Shown: positions 16,229-24,942 of the stretch, in pieces
How the letters are laid out: every line of letters begins with the position of its first letter
How positions within the stretch are numbered: the stretch's first letter is position 1
NCBI GenBank assembly: GCA_035624455.1
Contig: DASPRM010000160.1
Span: 1-38,638 of the forward strand
Direction: 5' to 3'
DNA: 38,638 nucleotides
Source of the DNA: Terriglobales bacterium
GTDB lineage: Bacteria > Acidobacteriota > Terriglobia > Terriglobales > Acidobacteriaceae
Notes under the pieces: model-generated
What the model was told of the DNA's origin: nothing
The model's database searches: none
The model's input: the letters and a program-made list of their open reading frames with translations, nothing else
Program-made: the position numbers and the translations under genes

Positions 16229-16282
16229 TCACAGCATAGCCCGGTCCAGCAACAGAGTGACTCCCGTCAGGGACGACACCCC

Positions 16283-17371
16283 TTACACTCTCGTCCTGTG
16301 CATCAGAAACCGCATTAGTCCCGGCGCGGTGAGCGCGAGCGCGACAGCCTTCCTCAAGCTCGGAGACAGTGGCAGCAGCGATCTCAGCCAACTGGCAATG
16401 CGGAACTTTGCCGCAAAGCGCTCAAGGTACGCCGTCCGATACCCCTCCACAACTTGCGCCAAGCTGGCTCTGCCACAAAAATAAGTTTGCAGATCTCGCG
16501 CTGCCAGGGCTCCGCTGTGAAGTGCCAGGGAGATGCCGTCGCCCAGGAAAGGGTCAATGAACGCCGCAGCATCGCCCACGTTAAGAGTCAGGCCTTGGGT
16601 GGGAACAGGTCTATGAAAGGTCAAAGGAAAGGTTGAAATGGGCTCGATGGCTGACTTCCACTCGCGGCTGCGAGTCCGCAGCTGTGGATCAGCAGCCAAC
16701 ACCTCGTCCAGGCTAGTGGCCATATCTGTGCGCACCACCGCGCTCGTGTTCACTCGGCCGTCGCCGACTGGCTGCACTCCGCAATAGCCTCCCGGAAAAA
16801 AGTAGAGGTCGGTCGAAAAGAAGCCTTCATTAGAGTTAAAGTGACACTTTAAGCCAAGCCACTGCTCCCTATGGGTAAGATCGTCTCGGCGATTGAGGTT
16901 CGACCAACGCCCCGACGCGTTGATCACTGCTCTCGCCCAGACCTTGCCAGCGGAGCTAAGAATCTCGAACCGAGAAGTTCCATTCTGGTGGACGGACTCT
17001 ACCGCAGTCTGTTGCAGACATTTCACGCCTGCGGAGATTGTCGCGCGCCATAGCATGTCATCCAGGACGAAGCGGCTGATGCTGACGCCTGGCGGGTTTA
17101 GTGGGATCTGATAACAGTAACCCTCGGCAAACACGCGAGCGCGATCAATGGTGGAAGCAGACTGCACAAGCGTATTTGCATCGAGCAACCCTCCACACAA
17201 CGACCTTAACAGTGCCAGGGCCTCGGGGGAGACAAATTCCCCGCACACTTTGTGCCGTGGGATGCGACCGCGCTCGAAGAGCACTACGTTCGCACCCGCG
17301 CGCGCAGCGGTGATTGCGGCTGAAGTGCCCGCTGGTCCGCCACCCAGCACTGCCAGATCGAAGTCAGTCAT
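16283..17371 (-). CDS. FAD-dependent oxidoreductase, GGR/monooxygenase-like (second copy)
   Basis: This is a 362-residue flavoprotein. N-terminal FAD motif LAVLGGGPAGTSAAITAARAG (glycines at 10, 11, 12 and 15) is followed by RIPRHKVCGEFVSPEAL, a hallmark of the geranylgeranyl reductase / tetracycline-type monooxygenase group. The second FAD motif is LNVGDAAAFIDPFLGDGI in the last third. ATG at 17371 overlaps the stop of the upstream methyltransferase by four bases (ATGA), so they are co-translated. This gene pair is similar to the tailoring genes next to type III polyketide synthases in many Acidobacteria and Myxobacteria. No such synthase is adjacent here, so the substrate is uncertain. It is only distantly similar to the protein at 2108-3247. 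Confidence 0.82.
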   Translation of the reverse strand: MTDFDLAVLGGGPAGTSAAITAARAGANVVLFERGRIPRHKVCGEFVSPEALALLRSLCGGLLDANTLVQSASTIDRARVFAEGYCYQIPLNPPGVSISRFVLDDMLWRATISAGVKCLQQTAVESVHQNGTSRFEILSSAGKVWARAVINASGRWSNLNRRDDLTHREQWLGLKCHFNSNEGFFSTDLYFFPGGYCGVQPVGDGRVNTSAVVRTDMATSLDEVLAADPQLRTRSREWKSAIEPISTFPLTFHRPVPTQGLTLNVGDAAAFIDPFLGDGISLALHSGALAARDLQTYFCGRASLAQVVEGYRTAYLERFAAKFRIASWLRSLLPLSPSLRKAVALALTAPGLMRFLMHRTRV

Positions 17372-18072
17372 TTCCAGGCAATTACTCCCATTCGGTAAAT
17401 AGCTAGCCGATCCATTTGGATACGACTGGCGTTCGTCTGCTGGAGAAGGGAATATAGTTCCGTCTCAGTGAAGGCCGCGCGAGCGGAAGCAGGAGCGTCA
17501 TGCCAGGTGATGGCGCTGCGGTAGCAAGGCAGGCTGGCGTAGACCAGTGCCACGCATAGGGCAGAGCGGCGGACGTCGTTGATCAGCACCGCGATCCGAG
17601 CCACCCTGAGCGCCTCATTCACAAACTCAACCAACAAATCCGATTCCAGGTGGTGCGCAAACAACGTACAGCCGACGACATCAAAGCTGTTGCTCTGGAA
17701 GGGGATTGCGCAGCCATCGCCAGCAATTCTGCGGAAACCGTTCACATGCCGCTTGCCATTGCCATTGCCATTGTCGACAAAGTTCAAATGAGAGGGCCGG
17801 CGATCCAGCAGCGCAAAATCAATCTTCATTTCCGGCGCCAGGCGTTGCCGGACGATGCTGGCGAAATCTCCTCTGCCCGAGCCGACGTCGAGAAAACTCA
17901 GGTGGTGATGGCCGTTCGCCAGGACAACCTCACGCAACATGTGCACGGTGGTACTGATTCCGCCGAACCAGGAATTGATATGCCGCAGATCGTCCATGGC
18001 GGCGGCGATCTGCCTGGGCGTCCCGGCATCAGCATCGAGCCGCTCGGGAACGAGAATCCGCTTCATAGACAT
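17368..18072 (-). CDS. Class I SAM-dependent methyltransferase
   Basis: This is a roughly 234-residue enzyme with a well-formed motif I (LSFLDVGSGRGDFASIV), IDFALLDRRPSHL (motif II), IAGDGCAIPFQSNSFDVVGCTLFAHHLE (motifs III/IV, shown in two short pieces: IAGDGCAIPF and SFDVVGCTLF) and IAVLINDVRRS (post-motif). An N-terminal segment PERLDADAGTPRQIAAAM resembles methyltransferases that I associate with type III polyketide clusters. Starts are uncertain: ATG at 18072, ATG at 18066 and GTG at 18087 all lack a clear Shine-Dalgarno. A short Asn/Gly repeat (NGNGNGKRHVNG) interrupts the middle. It is co-transcribed with the flavoprotein that follows. The substrate, perhaps a quinone, pyrone or lipid head, is inferred only. 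Confidence 0.78.
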   Translation of the reverse strand: MSMKRILVPERLDADAGTPRQIAAAMDDLRHINSWFGGISTTVHMLREVVLANGHHHLSFLDVGSGRGDFASIVRQRLAPEMKIDFALLDRRPSHLNFVDNGNGNGKRHVNGFRRIAGDGCAIPFQSNSFDVVGCTLFAHHLESDLLVEFVNEALRVARIAVLINDVRRSALCVALVYASLPCYRSAITWHDAPASARAAFTETELYSLLQQTNASRIQMDRLAIYRMGVIAWK

Positions 18073-18152
18073 AAAGCTTGATCGCACCGGATCGCGCGAT
18101 TGTCGGCGAGGCGTAAAAAGATTGTCATCTCTTTCTGGAGGGTCATGGGCAG

Positions 18153-19895
18153 CTATACGGTTTCCAGCTCTTCTTCCAGCAGTTGCTTGTCGTAAAGATC
18201 GGCGTAGTAGCCTTTCCGGGCGAGCAATTCCTCGTGTTGACCGAGTTCGACGATGCGTCCCTGGTGGAGCACCGCGATCTGGTCGGCATGGCGAACAGTG
18301 GAAACACGATGAGAGATAAAGATGGTGGTGCGTCCCTGCATTACCTCACGCAGGTGGTCGAGAATCTTTTCTTCGGTGTAGGTGTCGACGCTCGACAGCG
18401 CATCATCCAGAATCAGAATCCTGGGATTACGGATCAAGGCCCGGGCGATAGCGGTTCGCTGTTTTTGCCCACCCGAAAGGGTGATGCCGCGCTCGCCCAC
18501 GATGGTCTGGTATTGTTCGGGAAATTCTTGGATGTCAGCCGCAATGCTGGCGCCAGCGGCAGCCTGCTGCACTTGCTCGAGGGTTGCGCGCTCGGCGCCA
18601 AAGGAAATGTTCTCGCGGATGCTGTCGCTGAACAGAAAGGTCTCCTGCGGCACGAAACCGATGCAGTGACGCAACAATTCAAGGTGGAAATCGCGGATAG
18701 GGCGGCCATCGATGAGTACCGATCCGGGCGGCGCATCGTAGATTCGCGGAATCAGATTCACCAGCGTCGATTTTCCCGATCCTGTGGGTCCGACAATGGC
18801 CAGGCTGCTGCCGGCAGGAATACGGAGGTTGATATCGCGCAGCACCGGCGTGCCGTTATAGCCGAAGTTGAGGTTGCGAAATTCGATTTCGCCGTTCACA
18901 ACAGCCGGGCGAGCTTGAGCCGCAGGACTATCCCTGATTTCTGGCTTTTCGGTCAGAATCTCGTTGATGCGTCCCATGGAAGCGGTACCGCGCTGGAAAA
19001 TGTTGATCACCCAACCCAGAGCAATCACCGGCCAAGTGAGCTGAACCATGTAGGTGTTGAAGGCTACGAAATCACCCACTGTCATGCGGCCCAGAAGCAC
19101 TTCGCGCCCGCCAAGCCAGAGGACCAATACCACAGCTAAACCGAGCAGCACTTCCAGGGTAGGCCAGAGCATTCCCATCAGCCGCACCAGCTTCAGGCTA
19201 CGCGCGATATATTCGCGGTTCGCATTTTCAAAGTTGGCGATCTCCGGTCCTTCCTGGGCGAAGGCGCGGATGATGCGGGCGCCAGAGAAATTCTCCTGTG
19301 CGCGCGCCGAGATTTCGGAAAACATGGCCTGGATACGCTCGAAGCGCTGATGAATGCGAGTACCAAAGTACTGCACCACGATGCTCACGATGGGGAGGGG
19401 CAAAAACGCGTAAAGCGTAAGCTTCGGACTAATGCTGATCATGAAGATCAGCGCCCCGGCGGTGAACACGATGGTGTTTGCCGAGTACATGATGGCCGGG
19501 CCCAGCAACATGCGCACCGCATTGAGATCGTTGGTGGCGCGAGCCATGATGTCGCCGGTGCGGGTTCGTTGGTAGTAGGAATAGGAAAGCGTCTCCAGGT
19601 GATGGAAGAGATCGTTGCGCAGGTCGTACTCGATGTCGCGCGAGATGCCAATCACGATCCAACGCGTTAGAAACTGAAACACGCCTTTCATCAGAGCGAC
19701 GCCGATCAGCAGCAGCGAATAGCGGATCAGCTTCTGCGAGGTGACCCCGGCATTCAGCGCATCAACGGCATTGCGAATTATGAGGGGGAAAAGAATCCAG
19801 ATACCATTGGTCAAGAAGATCGCGAGTGTTCCCCAGAAAAAGCCACCTCGGTACTTGCGAAAATAGGGGAAGAGAGGCCGCAGCTGCTTCAGCAT
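18153..19895 (-). CDS. ABC exporter half-transporter with atypical Walker B
   Basis: This 580-residue type IV ABC exporter half contains six transmembrane helices (about residues 15-300) fused to one ATPase domain. The ATPase motifs are Walker A GPTGSGKST (about 369-377), Q-loop FVPQETFLFSDSI, signature LSGGQKQRTAIARAL and H-loop IFISHRVSTV. The Walker B is LILDDALSSVDT: position 498, normally a catalytic glutamate, is aspartate. That substitution marks the non-catalytic half in heterodimeric exporters such as TM287/288 and BmrC/BmrD. Only one half is visible here. It starts 42 bases after the lptFG stop and is probably in the same operon; a glycolipid or lipid substrate is possible. No strong ribosome site precedes the ATG. 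The resemblance to MsbA is at family level only. Confidence 0.9.
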   Translation of the reverse strand: MLKQLRPLFPYFRKYRGGFFWGTLAIFLTNGIWILFPLIIRNAVDALNAGVTSQKLIRYSLLLIGVALMKGVFQFLTRWIVIGISRDIEYDLRNDLFHHLETLSYSYYQRTRTGDIMARATNDLNAVRMLLGPAIMYSANTIVFTAGALIFMISISPKLTLYAFLPLPIVSIVVQYFGTRIHQRFERIQAMFSEISARAQENFSGARIIRAFAQEGPEIANFENANREYIARSLKLVRLMGMLWPTLEVLLGLAVVLVLWLGGREVLLGRMTVGDFVAFNTYMVQLTWPVIALGWVINIFQRGTASMGRINEILTEKPEIRDSPAAQARPAVVNGEIEFRNLNFGYNGTPVLRDINLRIPAGSSLAIVGPTGSGKSTLVNLIPRIYDAPPGSVLIDGRPIRDFHLELLRHCIGFVPQETFLFSDSIRENISFGAERATLEQVQQAAAGASIAADIQEFPEQYQTIVGERGITLSGGQKQRTAIARALIRNPRILILDDALSSVDTYTEEKILDHLREVMQGRTTIFISHRVSTVRHADQIAVLHQGRIVELGQHEELLARKGYYADLYDKQLLEEELETV

Positions 19896-19937
19896 GAGAT
19901 TAGTTAGATTCTACAGGTGGAAGCGGCGTTTCAATCA

Positions 19938-22259
19938 TTACGTGGGAACCTTCAACAGGAGATACCCCCCTGCCAATCCGAACAGCAGGTCGGGGGACCA
20001 GGCGGCCAATGCGGGGGGCAGCTGGCTTGCGTTTCCCATGGCTTCAAAAAACCCCATTCCCACCCAGTAAATAACCGCTATGCCGATGGCCATGGCCACG
20101 CCCGCCAATGCGCCGCGACGCCCGGAGGACAGCGCGAAAGGAACCGCCAGGATCGCCATGACAAAGGTCATTAAGGGGAAGGCAAATTTCTTATGCAGCT
20201 GCACTTTCAGGCGAACGACATCAAATCCGCTCTGCTGCAGGTCGCGAATGTAGCGCCGCAGTTCTTCATAGCTCATTTCTGAGGATTGCTTTACTTCTTT
20301 CTTAAAATAAGCCGGCGGTTCATTGAGTTCGTTGAAGGTGGCTACCTCGAAGGGGCGGAACTCCTCGACCTTGGTCGCCTCGAAGCTGCGCGTCCATCCC
20401 TGTTCGAAGATCCAGCGCTGCAGCAAATCGGACCAATGGGCATGATTGGCATGAATGCGTCGCGTCATCTGAAAGGTGTGGGGATCGAATTCGAAGGCGG
20501 TAATGCTCGCGAAGCGGTTCTGATCGGGATCAAAGAATTCGTAGTAGTAGATAGTGGAGTGTTGGCCAAAAATCCACTTGCGGTCCGGACGCAGGTAAGT
20601 CTGCGCTGGCTTTCCTTTGATCTGGTTGCGCAGCGAATCCTGGCGCTTGTTCAACTGCGGCAGGTATAGCTGGTCAAAGAAGAAAAGGCCGACAGCTACG
20701 ACGGCGGCCAGCATCAGCACGGGCATCACTACCCGATAGATGCTTACGCCAGTGGCTTTCATCGCCGTGACTTCGTTCGATTTCTGCAGCAGCCCGAAGG
20801 TCACCAGCACCGCCAGCAGCATGCTGATGGGAGTCGTGTTGTATAGGAAGTAGGGAGTGACGGTCAGCAGATATTCGCCGACCAGGGCGAGGGGGACGCG
20901 AGTGATGTCCTTGAGCAGTTCGAAGAAAGTGAAGACCAGGAGCAGGATCAGAAACGTTCCGACAATCATTCCCAGGTACACCGCAAAATCGCGCAGGATG
21001 TAGTCGTCGAGCAGCAGCGGAAAACGGGCGCTGAAGACGCGTTTGCGGGAGATGGCGCGCTCCAGAGCGCCGCTTACCCTGTCACCGAAGACCGGGGGCC
21101 GGTGCTGGATCTGCTGAGTTAAGCGGCCCCAGAAGCCGCGCAGACTGCCGATCTCGAGCGGCATGCGGTCGACACGCCAGAACAGGATCAGCCCGGCCAC
21201 GAAGAACACGAGGTTGGCCATCCACATCGCCAATCCCACAGGCAATTTGGCGTGCTGCGCCAGCGACATACCCGACAGGGACAGGAAGTAGTAGAGAAAT
21301 ACGAGAGCGATAGTGAGGACGAAGCCGGTGGACTTCCCTCCTTTTTTGGCTGACAGGCCGAGGGGAATTCCTACCAAAGCCAACACCAGGCAAGCGGTGG
21401 GCAGGGCAAAACGGCGATGAAATTCGATCAGATAACTGCGCTGTTTGTTGGCCTCAATATGTTCCGCTTTGTGGCGTAGCTGCGCAGTGGGGACCTCCAT
21501 GGCCGGAGTAGTTTGCTGTTGCGGCTGCTGGCTGCTGGTGGGCAGTTGCAGAGGAATATCGCTCTCGGCGAAGGTTGAGATGGAGTACTGCTGTAGATCG
21601 TGAGGGTCAGTCTCGTGCGAAGAACCATCTTCCAGGTGGAACCGCAGTTTATCCTGGCCTTCATTCACCACCATGCCGCGCTGGGCCATGGTGATCTTAG
21701 GCGCGGAAGGATCGCTGATGTCGGCCAGAAAAACCCCTTTCCAGCGCGCTGCGCCCTCTCCGCTCGTGGCATCCTGAACGTATAACACCAGGTCCTTAAA
21801 ATCTTCATAGAAGACGCGCGGCTGGATCTCGAACGAAACCTGCGAACTCTTTAGCCGGTTCTGCAAATGCGCCAGAGCGGCCGCCGAGCGGGGCGCGACC
21901 ACGACGTTGTTGAGCAACGCCAGCAACCAGGCGGAGACAGCAAAAATGGAGATCACGCGCAACACCATCCCCGAACCCAGGCCGCTGGCGCGCATGGCGG
22001 TAACCTCGCTATCAGCGGCAAGCCGGCTCAGACCGATGAGGATGCCCACTAGCACTCCCATCGGAATAGTAAGCGTCAGGGCCGTGGGGAGTGTGAAGAA
22101 GAAGATTTCCGCAACACTGGGAAGGGGAGCGCTATTGCGCACGACCAGCTCCAAAATTCGGGCGAGGTCGCGCATGAAGATGACGAAGGTGAAGATAGAT
22201 GCCCCGATGAGGCCGTGAGAAAGGACCTCGCGCAGGATGTACTTGGTCAGAATGCGCAT
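19938..22259 (-). CDS. LptF-LptG fusion, lipopolysaccharide transport permease
   Basis: This 773-residue protein joins the two permease subunits of the LptB2FG complex in one chain. The first half (about 1-370) looks like LptF: three N-terminal helices, the motif GVLVGILIGLSRLAADSEVTAMRASGLG, the periplasmic beta-jellyroll region (about 135-290) and three C-terminal helices with ALVGIPLGLSAKKGGKSTGF. The second half (about 405-773) resembles LptG: LDDYILRDFAVYLGMIV, then SNEVTAMKATGVS, a periplasmic domain, then VPFALSSGRRGALAGVAMAI. A loop of 30 or so residues joins the two. LptF and LptG are separate genes in proteobacteria. The predicted role is extraction of lipopolysaccharide from the inner membrane, with LptB encoded elsewhere. 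GAGGAA lies eight bases before the ATG. Motif strings here are given whole for recognition only. Confidence 0.9.
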   Translation of the reverse strand: MRILTKYILREVLSHGLIGASIFTFVIFMRDLARILELVVRNSAPLPSVAEIFFFTLPTALTLTIPMGVLVGILIGLSRLAADSEVTAMRASGLGSGMVLRVISIFAVSAWLLALLNNVVVAPRSAAALAHLQNRLKSSQVSFEIQPRVFYEDFKDLVLYVQDATSGEGAARWKGVFLADISDPSAPKITMAQRGMVVNEGQDKLRFHLEDGSSHETDPHDLQQYSISTFAESDIPLQLPTSSQQPQQQTTPAMEVPTAQLRHKAEHIEANKQRSYLIEFHRRFALPTACLVLALVGIPLGLSAKKGGKSTGFVLTIALVFLYYFLSLSGMSLAQHAKLPVGLAMWMANLVFFVAGLILFWRVDRMPLEIGSLRGFWGRLTQQIQHRPPVFGDRVSGALERAISRKRVFSARFPLLLDDYILRDFAVYLGMIVGTFLILLLVFTFFELLKDITRVPLALVGEYLLTVTPYFLYNTTPISMLLAVLVTFGLLQKSNEVTAMKATGVSIYRVVMPVLMLAAVVAVGLFFFDQLYLPQLNKRQDSLRNQIKGKPAQTYLRPDRKWIFGQHSTIYYYEFFDPDQNRFASITAFEFDPHTFQMTRRIHANHAHWSDLLQRWIFEQGWTRSFEATKVEEFRPFEVATFNELNEPPAYFKKEVKQSSEMSYEELRRYIRDLQQSGFDVVRLKVQLHKKFAFPLMTFVMAILAVPFALSSGRRGALAGVAMAIGIAVIYWVGMGFFEAMGNASQLPPALAAWSPDLLFGLAGGYLLLKVPT

Positions 22260-22509
22260 CAGGACATTCCTCAGTCTAGCTCATCTTAGAATTGCCTCGT
22301 TTTCTTTGAACCACAGATAGTACCGGCAAAACGGCACGTAAGACTTTAGTCTTTTATCTTAGATGCGGCCGCTGGGATGGAAATTCAGATTGTAGTTGAG
22401 GGTTCGCGGGATGGCCGGAAGCGCGCATTCTTAAGGAAGGGCTGAATTCCACAGAGTCATTGCAACCCGCACTTGCAACCTGAAACAGAAAACCGGAAAC
22501 TGAGAACAC
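22260..22509. other. Divergent intergenic region with A-rich repeat next to the GH57 start
   Basis: The region between lptFG and the GH57 gene holds two visible structures. One is a 14-base palindrome, AAGACT-TT-AGTCTT (22340-22353), followed by TTATC. The other, at about 22465-22509, is a run of shuffled short words (AACCTGAAAC, AGAAAACCGG, AAACTGAGAAC) that ends at the GH57 start codon. No good Shine-Dalgarno is present for that start. No small gene is apparent. Confidence 0.4.
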
Positions 22510-24786
22510 ATGGCTCAATTGCGCGTCGTTTTTCTTTGGCACATGCACCAGCCTTATTACAAGGATCTGGTGACGGGCGAGTACCGGCTTCCCTGGGTCC
22601 GTTCCCACGCCTTGAAGGATTACTACGGCATGGTGAAGCTGCTGGACGAGTTCCCGCAGGTGCATCAGACATTCAACCTGGTGCCATCGCTCATCACGCA
22701 AATTCAGGATTATGCTTCCGGATCGGCCCGCGATCCTTTTCTGGAGATCGCCGCTAAGCCCGCTGTCGATCTTAGCGTGGAGGAGCGCCGGTTTGCTCTT
22801 GCCTACCTCTTTCAGGCGAATCCCGTTCAGATGATCGGCCGCTATCCCAGGTATCAGGAGCTATGGACGAAGTTCATTGGCGCCGGCGGGCAGGCAAGCA
22901 AGGCCGAACCTTATTTTCAGAAGCAGGACTACACCGACCTGCAAGTACTTTCTCAGATTGCATGGTTTGACGAGTTCTTCCTGGGGGAACCGGAAATCGC
23001 AGAACTGGTTAATAAAGGCCGCAACTTTACGCCGGAGGATCGCTCGTTCGTCATCCGGAAAGAGCGGGAGTTATGCGGCCGCGTGCTGCCGGCGTATGCG
23101 GAAGCAGCGCGGCAAGGGCGAATCGAAATCTCCACTTCGCCGTTTTACCACCCCATTTTGCCCTTGCTGTGCGACACCAATCAGGGAGCTGTCTCCAGCC
23201 CCCAATTGCCGCTGCCAAGTCGCGCATTTCGCCATCCCGAGGACGCCAGAGAGCAAATTAAGCGCGGACTCGACTTGCACGAGGAGGTCTTTGGGGTTCG
23301 GCCGGTTGGACTCTGGCCATCGGAGGGCAGCGTATCGGAAGAAGTGCTGGCCATCGCTTCCGAACTGGGGGTGCGGTGGATGGCCACCGACGAAGGGGTA
23401 CTGGGCCGCACATTAGGAATTCATTTCACACGATCAGCCGAAGGACGACTCAGCAGTGCCCATGCCGAAGCCCTCTACTCGCCCTATCGTTACGAAAAGG
23501 GCGAAGTACGGATGATGAACCTGGTTTTCCGCGATCACTCACTCTCCGACCTGATTGGTTTTGTCTATTCGGGAGTAGCGGCAAGTGAGGCGGCCGAACA
23601 TTTCGTGCGCAACATAAAGGAATGCGCCAAGCCTGTCCTTGCCAACGGAAGCGATGCTCTGGTGGCAGTGATCCTGGATGGGGAGAACGCGTGGGAGTTT
23701 TACCCCAGATCGGGGAGAGAATTCTTGCGCCGAGTATACGACGCGTTACAACGTGATCCTGAAATTGAAGCGCTTGCAGTAAGAGAGGCATTAGACCGAC
23801 ATGGGGCCGGGCCGAAGCTCACGTCCCTCGTCCCCGGTTCGTGGATCAATGCCAACTTCAACGTTTGGATCGGCGCGCCTGAAGACAACAAAGCCTGGGA
23901 CTATCTGAACGACGCGCGCGATTTTTATCAGCGCGCCGCTCCCACGGCCGAACCAGAACAGCGGCAGTTGGCAATGGAGGAGTTGCTGATCGCGGAGGGC
24001 AGCGACTGGAACTGGTGGTACGGACCTGAGCATCATTCCGCGAACGACCGCGATTTTGACGAACTCTATCGCAAGCACCTGACCAATGTGTATCAGGCAT
24101 TGGGCGTCGAAGCGCCTGACTACCTGGCGCATCCCATCGCTATGGGAGTTGCGCGGCCAACGTGGGCGCCACAGACCGCCTACATTCACCCACGCATCGG
24201 CAGCGGTGGATTGCGTTACTTCGACTGGATTGGTGCAGCGATGTACACCTGCGACCAACACTCCGGAGCCATGCACGGCAAAACTTTTCTGCTGGATTCG
24301 GCTTATGCCGGAATTGACGAAAAGAATCTATACGGGCGTTTGGATTTCGCCGGCGGCATTCCCGGAGAGCAGTTGCAGCTTTCCGTAAATCTCGAGATTT
24401 TCCGGCGGCCAGTGGGGACGGTAGCTCCCGAGGCTATCGGGACTCAACACCCGTCACCCACCGCTTCCGATACCACGCGCATGCGCTTGCTGGCAAACTT
24501 GAATAAGAAGCTGGAAGGTTGGGAGCTGCGCACAGGCAGGAAAGATGAGGTCGTTTTAGCTTCCAGTAACAGGCCAGAGGGTCTGCAAGTAGTGCTTCCA
24601 AGAAATTTTGAATTCCAGGTGCCTCTGGAGAAGCTGGGTGTGGCGGAGAATTCCTCGATCCGGCTGCGCTTCGGTTTGTGGCGGGATGGGATGCCGGTCG
24701 ATGCCGTACCTCTGGAAGGCTCCATGACGCTGCAAGTGGCAGATGAAGAGCAGCTGCAAAGAAACATCTTTGAAAATATCGGGTGA
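22510..24786 (+). CDS. Glycoside hydrolase family 57 protein
   Basis: This 758-residue cytoplasmic enzyme (no signal peptide) belongs to GH57, the retaining alpha-glucanase family. The N-terminal motif FLWHMHQPYY (H11, H13) is conserved region I. SPFYHPILPLLCD matches region II. GLWPSEGSVSEE places the probable catalytic nucleophile at E272. VILDGENAWEFYP (D390) fits the general acid/base region. Two C-terminal domains follow: a helical one with DWNWWYGPEHH and a beta-rich one with RMRLLANLNKKLEG. Members include alpha-amylases, amylopullulanases and glucanotransferases; the exact activity is not readable. Together with treZ at the left edge it suggests alpha-glucan or glycogen metabolism. 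The start is set by homology to HMHQP; the ribosome site is poor. Confidence 0.9.
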   Translation: MAQLRVVFLWHMHQPYYKDLVTGEYRLPWVRSHALKDYYGMVKLLDEFPQVHQTFNLVPSLITQIQDYASGSARDPFLEIAAKPAVDLSVEERRFALAYLFQANPVQMIGRYPRYQELWTKFIGAGGQASKAEPYFQKQDYTDLQVLSQIAWFDEFFLGEPEIAELVNKGRNFTPEDRSFVIRKERELCGRVLPAYAEAARQGRIEISTSPFYHPILPLLCDTNQGAVSSPQLPLPSRAFRHPEDAREQIKRGLDLHEEVFGVRPVGLWPSEGSVSEEVLAIASELGVRWMATDEGVLGRTLGIHFTRSAEGRLSSAHAEALYSPYRYEKGEVRMMNLVFRDHSLSDLIGFVYSGVAASEAAEHFVRNIKECAKPVLANGSDALVAVILDGENAWEFYPRSGREFLRRVYDALQRDPEIEALAVREALDRHGAGPKLTSLVPGSWINANFNVWIGAPEDNKAWDYLNDARDFYQRAAPTAEPEQRQLAMEELLIAEGSDWNWWYGPEHHSANDRDFDELYRKHLTNVYQALGVEAPDYLAHPIAMGVARPTWAPQTAYIHPRIGSGGLRYFDWIGAAMYTCDQHSGAMHGKTFLLDSAYAGIDEKNLYGRLDFAGGIPGEQLQLSVNLEIFRRPVGTVAPEAIGTQHPSPTASDTTRMRLLANLNKKLEGWELRTGRKDEVVLASSNRPEGLQVVLPRNFEFQVPLEKLGVAENSSIRLRFGLWRDGMPVDAVPLEGSMTLQVADEEQLQRNIFENIG

Positions 24787-24789
24787 AAC

Positions 24790-24941
24790 AAGTAAGAAGT
24801 GTGATCGGGTGAGTTCCATGCGATGGTGCAGCTTACTTTGTAGGCAAGCCGATCTTGCTCGACAAATCCCTTACTTCGTACTTCCCCGATCACCCGATCT
24901 GAGTTCTTACTTCCTGCTTCACCCGATCGCACTTCGCACTT
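24790..24941. repeat. Hairpin repeat family, copy 1 (core GATCGGGTGA)
   Basis: The ends form a 23-base inverted repeat, 24790-24812 against 24919-24941, with 20 of 23 positions matching. Each arm is built from AAGT/GAAGTG words followed by GATCGGGTGA. An additional CACCCGATC copy lies at 24891-24899, and TTACTTCGTACTTC words are nearby. The element fills the space between the GH57 gene and a convergent secreted-protein gene, and it abuts the stop codon of the latter. Related copies are at 32771-32884 and 37111-37168. Confidence 0.75.
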
Positions 24942-24942
24942 G

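Noticed and set aside
18153-19895. Calling the ABC exporter MsbA because it follows lptFG
   Set aside because: MsbA is a homodimer with a catalytic glutamate; this protein has aspartate there and looks like a degenerate half of a heterodimer.
24790-24941. CRISPR-like array
   Set aside because: Repeats are degenerate, unevenly spaced and in inverted orientation, with no conserved repeat/spacer period and no cas genes in the window.
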